A DNA stretch of 64,000 nucleotides from Achatina immaculata (taxonomy: Eukaryota > Mollusca > Gastropoda > Stylommatophora > Achatinidae), in the NCBI GenBank assembly GCA_009760885.1, contig CM019716.1, positions 5,494,438 through 5,558,437 of the forward strand, written 5' to 3'. Position numbers and translations under genes: made by a program. The first letter of the stretch is position 1; each line of letters begins with the position of its first letter. This document shows positions 43,166 to 55,053 of this stretch, piece by piece. The notes below the pieces were generated by a model. It was not told where the DNA came from. It made no database searches and saw nothing but the letters and a program-made list of their open reading frames with translations.

Positions 43166-43899
43166 TTTCTTTTTTTTTTTTGTAGTTACACGGGAATATG
43201 AGAATATCAAATTATGAGGGTGCTGATTCTTGGGCAAGGTACAACTACACTGAAAGGGAAATCCAGAAGTGGCAGTTGTCAGGTTCTACCTTTGTGAATC
43301 TCTTATTACAGACAACTCTCTAAGAAATGAAACCAACAGAAAATGCAGCTGTTACATTTAACAAACCAAGGAAATGGATATGGAACATCACAAAATTAAC
43401 AGCTGAAAACTTTCAGCAGGATCAGTATTTAGTTAATTATACCTGTGAACTTGGCACTGTCTGTTAGTGATTTGAAATCTGATTGTTCAAGACATTGGAG
43501 GACATTTTAGCTGCTTTCAATAAAGATAACGGCCATCAAACAGCTGGACGTAGCAATCAAAATGTTCTTTCAATGTTAACATTCTGTGATTACTGCACGC
43601 GGGGAGAGTCTTTAAGTGCTCTTATCTATGAAGCCGCGCCGACAGGAACGCTGGCGTTCCAAGTTGTGTGGATATTGATTTAGCCTTTCCCTCTCCTATC
43701 TCAGATCTACAGCCTGCTAAGCTTCCATCCTTGGTAGCAACATTCACTCTCAGAAGATTAAGATGCTCCGGGTAATCAGTGGAGTTGATCAATGCAGCGC
43801 GTGTAGGCCGTAGTGTTGTCGTAATGTAGCATGGCATTGTTCATGATGAAAGAATTTGCCTTTAATACAACTGATCAAAGCAACCAGTCAGATCGAGCT
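43166..43899. other. Unassigned; weak mariner-like trace
   Basis: On the minus strand near 43830 the short reading MLHYDNTTAYTRC recalls the LHHDNAPAH block of mariner transposases, but nothing else supports it. Confidence 0.25.
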
Positions 43900-44548
43900 G
43901 GCGTAGATTATCATAGCTTCACTCTCCCTATCATGTTTTGTTCGGGATCTCTATGCTAGATTATCATAGCTTCACTCTCCCTAGCATGTTTTGTTTGGGA
44001 TCTCCATGCTAGATTATCATAGCTTCACTCTCCCTAGCATGTTTTGTTCGGGATCTCCATGCTAGATTATCATAGCTTCACTCTCCCTATCATGTTTTGT
44101 TCGGGATCTCTATGCTAGATTATCATAGCTTCACTCTCCCTAGCATGTTTTGTTTGGGATCTCCATGCTAGATTATCATAGCTTCACTCTCCCTAGCATG
44201 TTTTGTTCGAGATCTCCACGCTAGATTATCATAGCTTCACTCTCCCTATCATGTTTTGTTCGGGATCTCCATGCTAGATTATCATAGCTTCACTCTCCCT
44301 ATCATGTTTTGTTTGGGATCTCCATGCTAGACTGTCTTAGCTTCACTCTCCCTATCATGTTTTGCTCGGGATCTCCATGCTAGACTATCATAGCTTCACT
44401 CTCCCTAGCATGTTTTGCTCGGGATCTCCATGCTAGATTATCATAGCTTCACTCTCCCTATCATGTTTTGCTCGGGATCTCCATGCTAGACTGTCTTAGC
44501 TTCACTCTCCCTATCATGTTTTGTTCGGGATCTCCACGCTAGATCCGA
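43900..44548. repeat. 53-bp minisatellite
   Basis: About 12 copies of GCTAGATTATCATAGCTTCA, CTCTCCCTAGCATGTTTTG, TTCGGGATCTCCAT. Each unit holds CTAGCATG and CATGCTAG as inverted repeats. Confidence 0.95.
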
Positions 44549-45017
44549 CTGGCCTTATTTCTTTCATTATCGTTCTGACACTGGGCCAGATAGCAAGAAT
44601 GATCGACAAAGACCAGACATGCCCCAAGTAGATGGCGCTGACATGAGTTTCAGCTGGAAAGAAAGGCCGGCAGATAAAGTTGAAATACTCGGACATTTGA
44701 AAAAGTGTTATTTAAAGATACACCTGTCAGCCGCGGGGACTGGGAATAACTGGCGAATAAACATGCCAAGTGGAAAGCAGCGTTATCTGGGAGCTCAACG
44801 TCTTAACTTCTCATATTTTAATTGCCAGAGCATATTCAGCCACAGCAAGAACAACTCCCTGATCCTTACTCTCAAATGGAGAGATTCGAAAGGATACAGA
44901 ATAAAGCAATGCGAGTAGTACTTGTGTGCACTAAAGACACGCCGTGTGGGGCTATGAGGTATCTTCCGGATTGTTCAACCATGATGGACAGAACAAGAAT
45001 TTGCCGGCCATGTGCGT

Positions 45018-45505
45018 ACCTCCGAGTCAGCGCAGACGCACGCCACTTCTGTCCGAGTCAGTGCAGACGCACTCCACTTACTGTCCGAGTCAGTGCAGAC
45101 GCACTCCACTTATTGTCCGAGTCAGCGCAGACGCACTCCACTTACTGTCCGAGTCAGTGCAGACGCACTCCACTTACTGTCCGAGTCAGTGCAGACGCAC
45201 TCCATTTACTGTCCGAGTCTGTGCAGACGCACTCCACTTACTGTCCGAGTCAGTGCAGACGCACTCCACTTACTGTCCGAGTCAGTATAGACTCACTCCA
45301 CATACTGTCCGAGTCAGCGCAGATGCACTCCACTTACTGTCCGAGTCAGTATAGACGCACTCCACTTACTGTCCGAGTCAGTGCAGACGCACCCACTTAC
45401 TGTCCGAGTCAGTATAGACGCACTCCACTTACTGTCCGAGTCAGTATAGACGCACCCACTTACTGTCCAAGTCAGTATAGACGCACTCCACTTACTGCAC
45501 AGCGA
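45018..45505. repeat. 32-bp minisatellite inside the LINE coding region
   Basis: About 15 copies of GTCCGAGTCAGTGCAGACGC, ACTCCACTTACT. The first unit overlaps the codons of RVSADA in the LINE. A 32-base period rotates the frame, and all three frames are open. Confidence 0.95.
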
Positions 45506-46084
45506 AGTTATGAGCTTTTTTAAAAAAAAGCCCCACATTAAAAAAGAGGGAAAATCCTAGAAATGCAGAGGACATTGTTCAACATGTCTGTCCACATGAA
45601 GACATACAAGGAGAACCTGGTGAGTCATGGGTTTTTAGTACCAGGGGACTGATGTACTTACTTTTCAGTATGTATCACATTGGACAGAGAGTGGATGCAG
45701 CAAACCCCACTGGCGGTGGAGGCAGAGTTTCAGGCCTTGACTGCCGAGAAATCTTCTGACTGTGGTGTGGCCATCTACACAGATGGGCCAGACACACAAG
45801 CCGAAGTGCTCGGGCTTTTACGGCGCAGGCCCAAAGGAGAAGGGTGACGGAAGACAACGGTGCTTTTCCTTGACTATGTGGGTCATAGCAGTAACCAAGT
45901 CAGTGGCATGGCTGGAGACACGGACCTTCACCCGAGCATGTATTCTCAGCGACTCAATGAATATGCTTGGGAAGACTGAGTCGGGTTGGGTGAAAGCACT
46001 GGTTGGAGTCACTGAGAAGATCACAGCTGACAAAAATCTGCTTTAGTTTTGTGCCAGGTTATGCGGGGGTGAGAAGTAATAAAC

Positions 46085-46640
46085 GAGCGGACAGACTTGC
46101 TGGCATGACTACAATGGAGGATGGACAGACTTGCTGGCATGACTACAATGGAGGATGGACAGACTTGCTGGCATGGCTACAGTGGAGGATGGACAGACTT
46201 GCTGGCATGGCTACAATGGAGGATGGACAGACTTGCTAGCATGGCTACAGTGGAGAATGGACAGACTTGCTGGCATGGCTACAATGGAGGATGGACAGAC
46301 TTGCTAGTATGGTTACAATGGAGGATGGACAGACTTGCTAGTATGGTTACAATGGAGGATGGACAGACTTGCTGGCATAGCTACAATGGAGGGTGGACAG
46401 ACTTGTTGGCATAGCTACAGTGGAGGATGGACAGACTTGCTGGCATGGCTACAGTGGAGGACGGACAGACTTGCTGGCATGGCTACAATGGAGGGTGGAC
46501 AGACTTGCTGGCATGTCTACAGCGGAGTGTGGACAGACTTGTTGGCATGGCTACAGTGAAAGGTGGACAGAATTGTTGGCATGGCTACAGTGGAGGGTGG
46601 ACATACTTGCTGACATGGCTACAGTGGAGGGTGGACAGGC
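46085..46640. repeat. 34-bp minisatellite inside the LINE RNase H region
   Basis: About 16 copies of ACTTGCTGGCATGGCTACAA, TGGAGGATGGACAG. It starts within the codons for RADRLAGM and ends before AMGWADIL. All three frames stay open, so long low-complexity frames appear. Confidence 0.95.
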
Positions 46641-47419
46641 AATGGGCTGGGCTGATATCCTGAACGCACTCAGAGAAGCTGGTCGAGTCGGTGATTCAAG
46701 CAGCAGTTCTGAATCTGCAACGATGAACAGATTGCTGGAACATGACGTCAAACATGGAGTGGCCAGACAAGAGCGCTACAATGGGAAGCAAAGAAGACAG
46801 GGTAATCAACACAGAACTGGTATCTTCAGCCGCCAAACACTGGTGGAAATATTGAAGATGGCATTAGAACACTTATGGACTAATCGTCCAATGTGCAATG
46901 AGGATAATCCATCGACTAACATTTTTGTTATTGCTGTTTCATTTCTTCTCCTCGTCTTTTATTCTTCGCGTAAAACTGTATCATTGCCTTTGTCTCCAGT
47001 CCACTAGTATTAATTTTAACATAGTCATCATTACTCTCATCTTCACTTTATATGAGGAGAAAACAAAAGCCAAAACCAAAGACAGAAAGCACTCGAGCAT
47101 ATTAAATATCTAAATATTATTAGAATCGCGTTTCATTTTTAGATAATTGTTCCGTTATTTTTCATTTCACTTCATTTTATATTATGCAAAGCAGGAGACC
47201 TATTTCAACTTTAAAATATAAACGAAAAGAAATGGTTAAATAACAAAGTGACACTTTCAGCTCAGATTTTTCATTTTCTAATACAAGGTTTCATATTATG
47301 AAATATTCAGAGAGCGTTGAATTTCAAAGCCGAAATAAATCGAATTTTAACATAAATCTTACAGGCGTAGATTTTACATCAAAAGGAAAATGTTTTCTCT
47401 TTATGAAAGGAGTTTTTGT

Positions 47420-47780
47420 TTTCTTTTATTTTGTCGTTTATTTGCCTGTTGTTATTGGTTCTGCTGCAGCTATTGTTGCTTTTATTCATTATTGCTGTTA
47501 TTATCACAGCTGTTGTTATTTCTGGTGCTGTTTTTTTTGTGTTGATATTTATACTGCTTTTGTTGTTGCTGTTTTTTCACTTGTTACTATTGTGTTTATT
47601 ATTGCTGTTGGTGCATTTTATGTTGCTATTGTTATATTGTTGTTGCTATTGTTGTATTTGTTGCTATTGTTGTATTTGTTGCTATTGTAATATTTTGTGT
47701 TGTTATGCTTGTTGCTCATTTTGTTGTTACTTTCGTTGTACCAGTTATTGTTGTACTTGATATCGATATAAGTGTTGCTG
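47420..47780. repeat. TTG/TTA-rich low-complexity tract
   Basis: Imperfect TTGTTGCTATTGTTG pattern; Leu-rich frames arise from composition. Confidence 0.8.
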
Positions 47781-48919
47781 CTGTTATTGATTACATTGCT
47801 ATTATTGGTGTTGTTAGAACAGCAGGTAATAAATACTAAACTAAGAAATTGCGAGACAAGAAAGCTTAGACAGAATTTGTGGGAAACTGCAGTGGCAGAC
47901 AGTTGCCGAGACTTTGTGAAGACCCGAGGCTGTCACAACATGAGGGTGTCGGCCTCTAGTGTAGGGCCAGACTATTTTCTATTTATTTATTTATTCTGCC
48001 TTTCCGAAAGGGAATTAACTATGAGTAGAACAGGGGGAAATGATCGTTTCAGTTTCAGTCTTGTCTGGTGAAAGTGCACGGAATCGTGCCAATATCCACA
48101 GTTAACTCTTTCGATGCCGCAGAAAAAAGACGTATCGAATGGGTTAAACAGTAAACACTGGCCAGCCCAGCTGCTGACAAATGGGTTCTGTGAGGTCAAA
48201 CAACTTCCACTTCAGACTTTCATTTCTCAGAAAGAGGGGACGGGGAATGAGGAGGATGAGTGCGCACTCTATACAGGAGTTGAAATGGTTCGAAATTAGC
48301 GAAAAATTGATGAAGCGGAAGCACTCCACTGAGGATTTGTAATTTTGCAGTCTGTATTTTGTTCCTCGTATGTCTGAGTTTACTTATTAGTTTTGAGAGA
48401 GACATCTCGAGTTTTATCTTTGCTTTGTTCTATTGTTCGTTTAAAAATAACATAAAAATCCTTCTGAAACGAAAACTGAAATCGATATCTTCGGCGATTG
48501 CTAACGGTGCAGGTTTGAAATATAAGATTTGGGTCAAGGTCATATTCAAGAAAAAGAAGTCGTACGAAAGCATCGCAGGTTTGGTTCAGCACAAGCAAAA
48601 AGTAATAAATCTGCTTCAAATAATTTTCTGTTCGGACAGGGAGTCAGTATTTATGATTTCAAGGACATCTTAGCTCTGATAATTTTATCTAGGAGAACTT
48701 TAAAAGTTTTGTTTTTTCTTTTTAAATTTAGGATTTTAAATGAAAACAGAGCATGAGACATGTATCATGATATCAGGATGGCTCAGATCTTTGATGAAAA
48801 GCCACGTCTATGTCGCTGCCGCCAAAAATAAAAGCCAATTTCGTAATTTTATCCAGCAAAGGTTCTCATACTGCTGTATCTTGGACGTATTTACAGAATA
48901 AGCCGTAGTTGTTTCTTGG
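47781..48919. other. Unassigned intergenic
   Basis: No gene. TTAACTCTTTCGATGCC at 48103 and CGTATCGAATGGGTTAA at 48130 form a short imperfect inverted pair bounded by TTAA. Confidence 0.45.
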
Positions 48920-49075
48920 ATGGAAAGAAAGAAAGAAAAGAAGAAAGAAAGAAAAGAAATCTGTTGTAGCCAACCCTGTACCTGCTAGCTTTGAAGCCGT
49001 CTTGTAGGATAACAAGTACCAATAAACATGTACAATCGCTGAAGATGAAGAAGAAGAAGAAAAAGAAAAAAAAAG
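48920..49075. repeat. (GAAA)n and (GAA)n simple repeats
   Basis: GAAAGAAAGAAAAGAAG at 48925-48960 and AGAAGAAGAAGAAAAAG at 49050-49075. Confidence 0.85.
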
Positions 49076-49079
49076 AACT

Positions 49080-49260
49080 TCGATTGATGATTGATCTTTA
49101 TTTAAAAAAGGTTAAGAATTAGGCACGCAGGCCAGTCTGACATTCTGCCCTTTATCATACATCTTTCACTCTATTCCAGACATTCTACAAATATGCTGTT
49201 CATGTAACAAACATAATTAACTTTGAAGTTGAGAGACATAAAATAAAATATAACATTTAC
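49080..49260 (-). mobile_element. LINE 3' tail (same family as 3105-6160)
   Basis: TGATCTTTATTTAAAAAAGG, AATTAGGCACGCAGGCC, CATTCTGCCC, matching 3110-3190 and 56730-56810. It is a severely 5'-truncated insertion. Confidence 0.75.
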
Positions 49261-49286
49261 GTTTCGCTCTTATCCATTCACTCAGT

Positions 49287-49293
49287 ACTGAAG

Positions 49294-49345
<52 letters not shown>
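49287..49345. repeat. (AT)n microsatellite
   Basis: About 50 bases of AT dinucleotide. Confidence 0.95.
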
Positions 49346-49346
<1 letters not shown>

Positions 49347-49355
49347 GACTATCTA

Positions 49356-50210
49356 CTAAACACAGGTATTGACTGGGTACATGGGACAAAACTAGAAGAT
49401 CTTGATTTTGCTGATGACATAACTCTTATCAGTAATAATGTGAATTCCATGCAAGAAAAAACAGATAGCCTATCTTCACTGGCTAGCAAAATAGGACTTG
49501 AAATTAACAAGGACAAAACAAAGATAATGAAAATTCCCATCAATCAAAATGGAAAAATACACATAGAAGGGACAGATATTGAAGAAGTCAATCAATTTGC
49601 ATACCTTGGCAGCTACATAGACCAGGATGGTGACACTAGAAAGGAAGTTAGGATCAGAATTGCAAAAGCAGCATCAATCTTCAAGAATCTTGAGAACATA
49701 TGGAATTCAAAAGTTATAAGCACAAAAACCAAATTAAGACTATTCAATTCAAATGTAATATCCACCCTCATTTATGCATGCGAAAGCTGGAAAACAACTA
49801 AAGAAATAGAAAAGAAATTAGACTCTTTTGAAAACAAATGCCTAAGGAAAATACTCGGCATCAAGTGGAATGAATTCAAGAACAATGCAGAGATAAGACA
49901 GATGACTGAACAACAACCAGTCTCACGGGTGATCAGGAAAAGGAGATGGACATATGTTGGTCACTTGATGAGAAGAAATGATCAGAGAATCCCAAAACAA
50001 GCTATCAAGTGGAACACAACAGGCCGAAGAAAAAGGGGCAGACCGCGTGAAACTCTAAAGAGGACATTATTAAGAGAGGCCAAGTTAACAGGCATAACAT
50101 CCTTTGATGAGGTTGAAAGACTCGCCGAAGACAGGAAAAATTGGCGAACTACTTTGCGAGCCCTATGTGACGTCTAACGGCACGGGAAGGATATAAGATA
50201 TAAGATAAGA
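49356..50210 (+). mobile_element. LINE RT C-terminus, best-preserved copy (GHLMRR type)
   Basis: Open for 245 codons from 49440 and further upstream in the same sense (LDFADDITLISNN, an RT catalytic-like block at about 49400). Motifs: [92 protein letters not shown]. The 3' end is GGCACGGGAAGG followed by ATATAAGATATAAGATAAG. 5' truncated. Confidence 0.85.
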
Positions 50211-52109
50211 TCTACTAAACAAAAATTTGGGACATTTCGGAATAAACAATTAACTGTATTCAGTGTCTGTAAGAGCAGTCTAAGATAACTTTTAAGTTTT
50301 ATGATTCATGGAGGCATGTAGTCCACATCAAACAGATAATGGGAAAGTTTGTAATTGTAGGAAGGAGTATAATTTATATTTTTTATACATTATGGGAGGG
50401 TATTCCAATGATGAGCAGCAGAATAACTAAAGCTTTTATTGTAAAGATGAAGTCTAGATTTTGGAAGACATATGTTGTTCAAGCGTTGGCTGCACTTTGG
50501 GATAAATTTAAACAGGTCCCATAGATAAGGCGGTGTATGCCGTGAAAGAATTTGATGTATTAACTTGGCTTTGTTGAAGAGGAACCTGTTTTTAATAAAA
50601 TCATATTATGTCACTGGGGAATATTATTTGCTGTAACTCAACTGAACCCGTATTCTACTGGGTGATTAGTCTTCATGTGGAGTACAACTTTCCTTTCATC
50701 TTAGAAATTACTTCTTATTGTTGGTGCTATAAGACAACCTACTTTTCTTTGTTACACACTAAGAAAATCCAACAAGACTCCCAGGCTTTCAACTCCACAA
50801 AATAGGACTTGAAATTAACAAGGACAAAACAAAGATAATGAAAATTCCCATCAATCAAAATGGAAAAATACACATAGAAGGGACAGATATTGAAGAAGTC
50901 AATCAATTTGCATACCTTGGCAGCTACATAGACCAGGATGGTGACACTAGAAAGGAAGTTAGGATCAGAATTGCAAAAGCAGCATCAATCTTCAAGAATC
51001 TTGAGAACATATGGAATTCAAAAGTTATAAGCACAAAAACCAAATTAAGACTATTCAATTCAAATGTAATATCCACCCTCATTTATGCATGCGAAAGCTG
51101 GAAAACAACTAAAGAAATAGAAAAGAAATTAGACTCTTTTGAAAACAAATGCCTAAGGAAAATACTCGGCATCAAGTGGAATGAATTCAAGAACAATGCA
51201 GAGATAAGACAGATGACTGAACAACAACCAGTCTCACGGGTGATCAGGAAAAGGAGATGGACATATGTTGGTCACTTGATGAGAAGAAATGATCAGAGAA
51301 TCCCAAAACAAGCTATCAAGTGGAACACAACAGGCCGAAGAAAAAGGGGCAGACCGCGTGAAACTCTAAAGAGGACATTATTAAGAGAGGCCAAGTTAAC
51401 AGGCATAACATCCTTTGATGAGGTTGAAAGACTCGCCGAAGACAGGAAAAATTGGCGAACTACTTTGCGAGCCCTATGTGACGTCTAACGGCACGGGAAG
51501 GATATAAGATATAAGATAAGATCTACTAAACAAAAATTTGGGACATTTCGGAATAAACAATTAACTGTATTCAGTGTCTGTAAGAGCAGTCTAAGATAAC
51601 TTTTAAGTTTTATGATTCATGGAGGCATGTAGTCCACATCAAACAGATAATGGGAAAGTTTGTAATTGTAGGAAGGAGTATAATTTATATTTTTTATACA
51701 TTATGGGAGGGTATTCCAATGATGAGCAGCAGAATAACTAAAGCTTTTATTGTAAAGATGAAGTCTAGATTTTGGAAGACATATGTTGTTCAAGCGTTGG
51801 CTGCACTTTGGGATAAATTTAAACAGGTCCCATAGATAAGGCGGTGTATGCCGTGAAAGAATTTGATGTATTAACTTGGCTTTGTTGAAGAGGAACCTGT
51901 TTTTAATAAAATCATATTATGTCACTGGGGAATATTATTTGCTGTAACTCAACTGAACCCGTATTCTACTGGGTGATTAGTCTTCATGTGGAGTACAACT
52001 TTCCTTTCATCTTAGAAATTACTTCTTATTGTTGGTGCTATAAGACAACCTACTTTTCTTTGTTACACACTAAGAAAATCCAACAAGACTCCCAGGCTTT
52101 CAACTCCAC
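49488..52109. repeat. Direct tandem duplication of 1,311 bp
   Basis: Unit 1 is 49488-50798 and unit 2 is 50799-52109. Everything I compared is identical, including the LINE open frame and the two short frames after it. Each unit holds the LINE C-terminus and about 600 bases of flank. The junction lies in CCACAAAATAGG. Confidence 0.9.
50802..51521 (+). mobile_element. LINE RT C-terminus, duplicate copy
   Basis: 216 codons identical to the copy at 49528-50177, created by the 1,311-bp duplication and not by a new insertion. Confidence 0.88.
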
Positions 52110-52506
52110 AGAATAATACTGATACAACAACTTAACTGAACTTGGCAGTCTCCCAACATAACAAAACCTGTCAAACAGTGAGAGGTTCAACAAAGTCGGT
52201 GCTGTAGTTTTTTATATTCACCCGACACAAGTTTATTGATGGGAAAAATGAAAGAAATTATGAGGATGGAAACGTAGCCCATTAGGCTGGAAAGACGTTT
52301 ACAATGACAATTCCCGGCTTGAGAAAACTCTACGCCATATGGGAGAAAACCTTACAATGTACTTATACAATAAAAACTATACTTATAACTTTTCCAACCG
52401 AACAACTTCAACTATCTCAAAAACGAAATCTTACATCTTAACTTAACTTGCCTCTACCAAAAACTGCTACTACTGAAAATTCTACCTAACCGAGACTCTC
52501 TCACTA
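52110..52506. other. Unassigned
   Basis: No element recognised. The end (TAAGGCTCCATCTGCACC) is the first array-like unit. Confidence 0.5.
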
Positions 52507-53868
52507 GCACATCGTAAGGCTCCATCTGCACCAAAATAAGTAAGGCTCTGTTTGCATAAAAACAAGTAAGGCTCTGTTTGCATCAAAACAAGTAAGGCTC
52601 TGTCTGCATTAAAATAAGTAAGGCTCTGTTTGCATCAAAACAGGTAAGGCTCTGTCTGCATAAAAACAAGTAAGGCTCTGTTTGCATCAAAACAGGTAAG
52701 GCTCTGTCTGCATCAAAACAAGTAAGGCTCTGTTTGCATCAAAACAAGTCAGGCTCTGTCTGCATCAAAACAAGTCAGGCTCCATCTGCATCAAAACAAG
52801 TCAGGCTCTGTCTGCATCAAAACAAGTCAGGCTCTGTCTGCATCAAAACAAGTAAGGCTCTGTCTGCATCAAAACAAGTCAGGCTCCATCTGCATCAAAA
52901 CAAGTAAGGCTCCATCTGCATCAAAACAAGTAAGGCTCTGTCTGCATCAAAACAAGTAAGGCTCTGTCTGCATCAAAACAAGTAAGGCTCTGTCTGCATC
53001 AAAACAAGTCAGGCTCTGTCTGCATCAAAACAAGTCAGGCTCCATCTGCATCAAAACAAGTAAGGCTCTGTCTGCATCAAAACAAGTAAGGCTCCATCTG
53101 CATCAAAACAAGTGAGGCTCTGTCTGCATCAAAACAAGTCAGGCTCTGTTTGCATCAAAACAAGTCAGGCTCTGTCTGCATCAAAACAAGTCAGGCTCTG
53201 TCTGCATCAAAATAAGTCAGGCTCCATCTGCATCAAAACAAGTAAGGCTCTGTCTGCATCAAAACAAGTAAGGCTCTGTCTGCATCAAAACAAGTAAGGC
53301 TCTGTCTGCATCAAAACAAGTAAGGCTCTGTCTGCATCAAAACAAGTTAGGCTCTGTCTGCATCAAAACAAGTCAGGCTCCATCTGCATCAAAACAAGTA
53401 AGGCTCTGTCTGCATCAAAACAAGTCAGGCTCCATCTGCATCAAAACAAGTGAGGCTCTGTCTGCATCAAAACAAGTCAGGCTCTGTCTGCATCAAAACA
53501 AGTCAGGCTCCATCTGCATCAAAACAAGTCAGGCTCTGTCTGCATCAAAACAAGTCAGGCTCTGTCTGCATCAAAACAAGTAAGGCTCTGTCTGCATCAA
53601 AACAAGTCAGGCTCTGTCTGCATCAAAACAAGTAAGGCTCTGTCTGCATCAAAACAAGTCAGGCTCCATCTGCATCAAAACAAGTAAGGCTCTGTCTGCA
53701 TCAAAACAAGTAAGGCTCCATCTGCATCAAAACAAGTAAGGCTCCATCTGCATCAAAACAAGTAAGGCTCCATCTGCATCAAAACAAGTAAGGCTCTGTC
53801 TGCATCAAAACAAGTCAGGCTCTGTCTGCATCAAAACAAGTAAGGCTCTGTCTGCATCAAAACAAGAA
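52507..53868. repeat. 26-bp minisatellite, about 52 copies
   Basis: The unit is CAGGCTCTGTCTGCATCAAA followed by ACAAGT, with TAAGG and CCATCTG variants. It stops abruptly at a LINE fragment. Confidence 0.97.
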
Positions 53869-54345
53869 GTTATAAGCACAAAAACCAAGTTAAGACTCTT
53901 CAATTCAAATGTAATATCCACCCTCATTTATGCATGCGAAAGCTGGAAAACAACTAAAGAAATTAGACTCTTTTGAAAACAAATGCCTAAGGAAAATACT
54001 CGGCATCAAGTGGAACGAATTCAAGAACAATGCAGAGATAAGACAGATGACTGAACAACAACCAGTCTCATGGGTGATCAGGAAAAGGAGATAGACATAT
54101 GTTGGTCACTTGATGAGAAGAAACAGTCAGAGAATCTCGAAACAAGCTATCAAGTGGAACACAACAGGCCAAAGAAAAAGAGGCAGACCGCGTGAAACTC
54201 TAAAGAGGTCATTGTTAAGAGGGGCCAAATTAACAGGCATACAATCCCTTGATTAGGCTGAAAGACTCGCTGAAGACAGGAAAAATTGGCGAACTAGTTT
54301 GCGAGCCCTATGTGACGTTTAACGGCATGGGAAGAGTATAAGATA
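53868..54345 (+). pseudogene. LINE RT C-terminal fragment (GHLMRR type)
   Basis: GAAGTTATAAGCACAAAAAC through the GRPRETLKR region to GGCATGGGAAGAGTATAAGA. A deletion in [10 protein letters not shown] and a few stops break it. Very close to the 49356 copy. Confidence 0.85.
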
Positions 54346-54389
54346 TAAGAGAAGATTTTGATACGTTTGTGCTGATTAGTTGTTCGTCC

Positions 54390-55016
54390 TTGAAGAAGAA
54401 GAAGAAGAAGAAGAAGAAGAAGAAGAAGATAGTTAGTTACTTTAGTCAGTAAAGAGAAGGAGGAGGGCAGGGGCAGAATGAGGAGATGTAGGAAGATGCT
54501 CTTGTCGAATCCGTCAAAAGATATTTGGGTGTAGTCTGACAAGAAGCAGTATTAGTCCTTTGAGAGAAGTGGATACCCACACTTACTAGCATGGCAAATG
54601 ATGAGAGCTAGAGTTTTTAAACATTATTCTCCGTATCTTAGACGGATCATGGCACTGCTGTGACGGTGTAGGTTGAGGAGCCCTGAAGCTTGGATCTAGG
54701 GCCATCTCAACAAAGGGGAGATTACTGGGTAAATTCTTACCCTATGTTTACACTCAATGTCTCTTTGTAAGCTTCAACAAAGGATTGTCCTACATGTCAC
54801 ACCTTAATGGAGTCCCTGCTGTCAGTGAGATGTCCCAACCGACTTGGAAAACTGTAGCGTCGCACATCATTCAATAGAAAACAAGATAGTTAGGATCAAG
54901 CCAGAAAAGAAACTCACTGTTTGAGAAGCTGTTGTATTTGAAATTCATTTTTTACTCGGACACAAATAACCACAATTCGAACAAAAATAACCAGATTTGC
55001 AGAACCAGAGAGAAAG

Positions 55017-55052
<36 letters not shown>
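54390..55052. repeat. (GAA)n at 54390-54430 and (GA)n at 55018-55051, unassigned sequence between
   Basis: Two pure simple repeats; nothing else recognised between them. Confidence 0.85.

Positions 55053-55053
<1 letters not shown>

Larger units (their letters stand above)
44820..47010 (+). pseudogene. RNase H-bearing LINE (I-like) C-terminal region with internal minisatellites
   Basis: Blocks in order: RFERIQNKAMRVVLVCTKDT, GAMRYLPDCSTM and AYLRVSADA (RT C-terminus, 44870-45040); a 32-bp array; WMQQTPLAVEAEFQALTAE and CGVAIYTDG (first RNase H Asp, 45690-45790); SVAWLETRTFTRACILSDSM (later Asp, about 45900); RADRLAG (46090); a 34-bp array; then GWADILNALREAGRVGD, HGVARQERYNGKQRR and TLVEILKMALEHLW up to about 46900. 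Stops and frame changes separate the blocks. RNase H places it with the I/R1-like LINEs. Confidence 0.75.

Noticed and set aside
43622..43837. Mariner transposase remnant (MLHYDNTTAYT)
   Set aside because: Only about ten residues resemble the LHHDNAPAH block; no other transposase block or inverted repeats nearby.
43900..44548. CRISPR-like regular repeat
   Set aside because: Units are contiguous with no unique spacers; a minisatellite in a eukaryotic genome. The same applies to the 26-bp array at 52507-53868.
44822..45523. A 233-codon repeat protein
   Set aside because: LINE codons followed by the 32-bp array; the frame is open only because all three rotations of the unit lack stops.
46121..47007. 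Trp-rich repeat protein (GGWTDLLAWLQW)
   Set aside because: Product of the 34-bp array inside a LINE RNase H region, continuing into LINE C-terminal codons. Not a host gene.
47298..47760. Hydrophobic Leu/Cys-rich frames resembling membrane proteins
   Set aside because: Low-complexity TTG/TTA tract makes Leu runs in every frame; no conserved motif.
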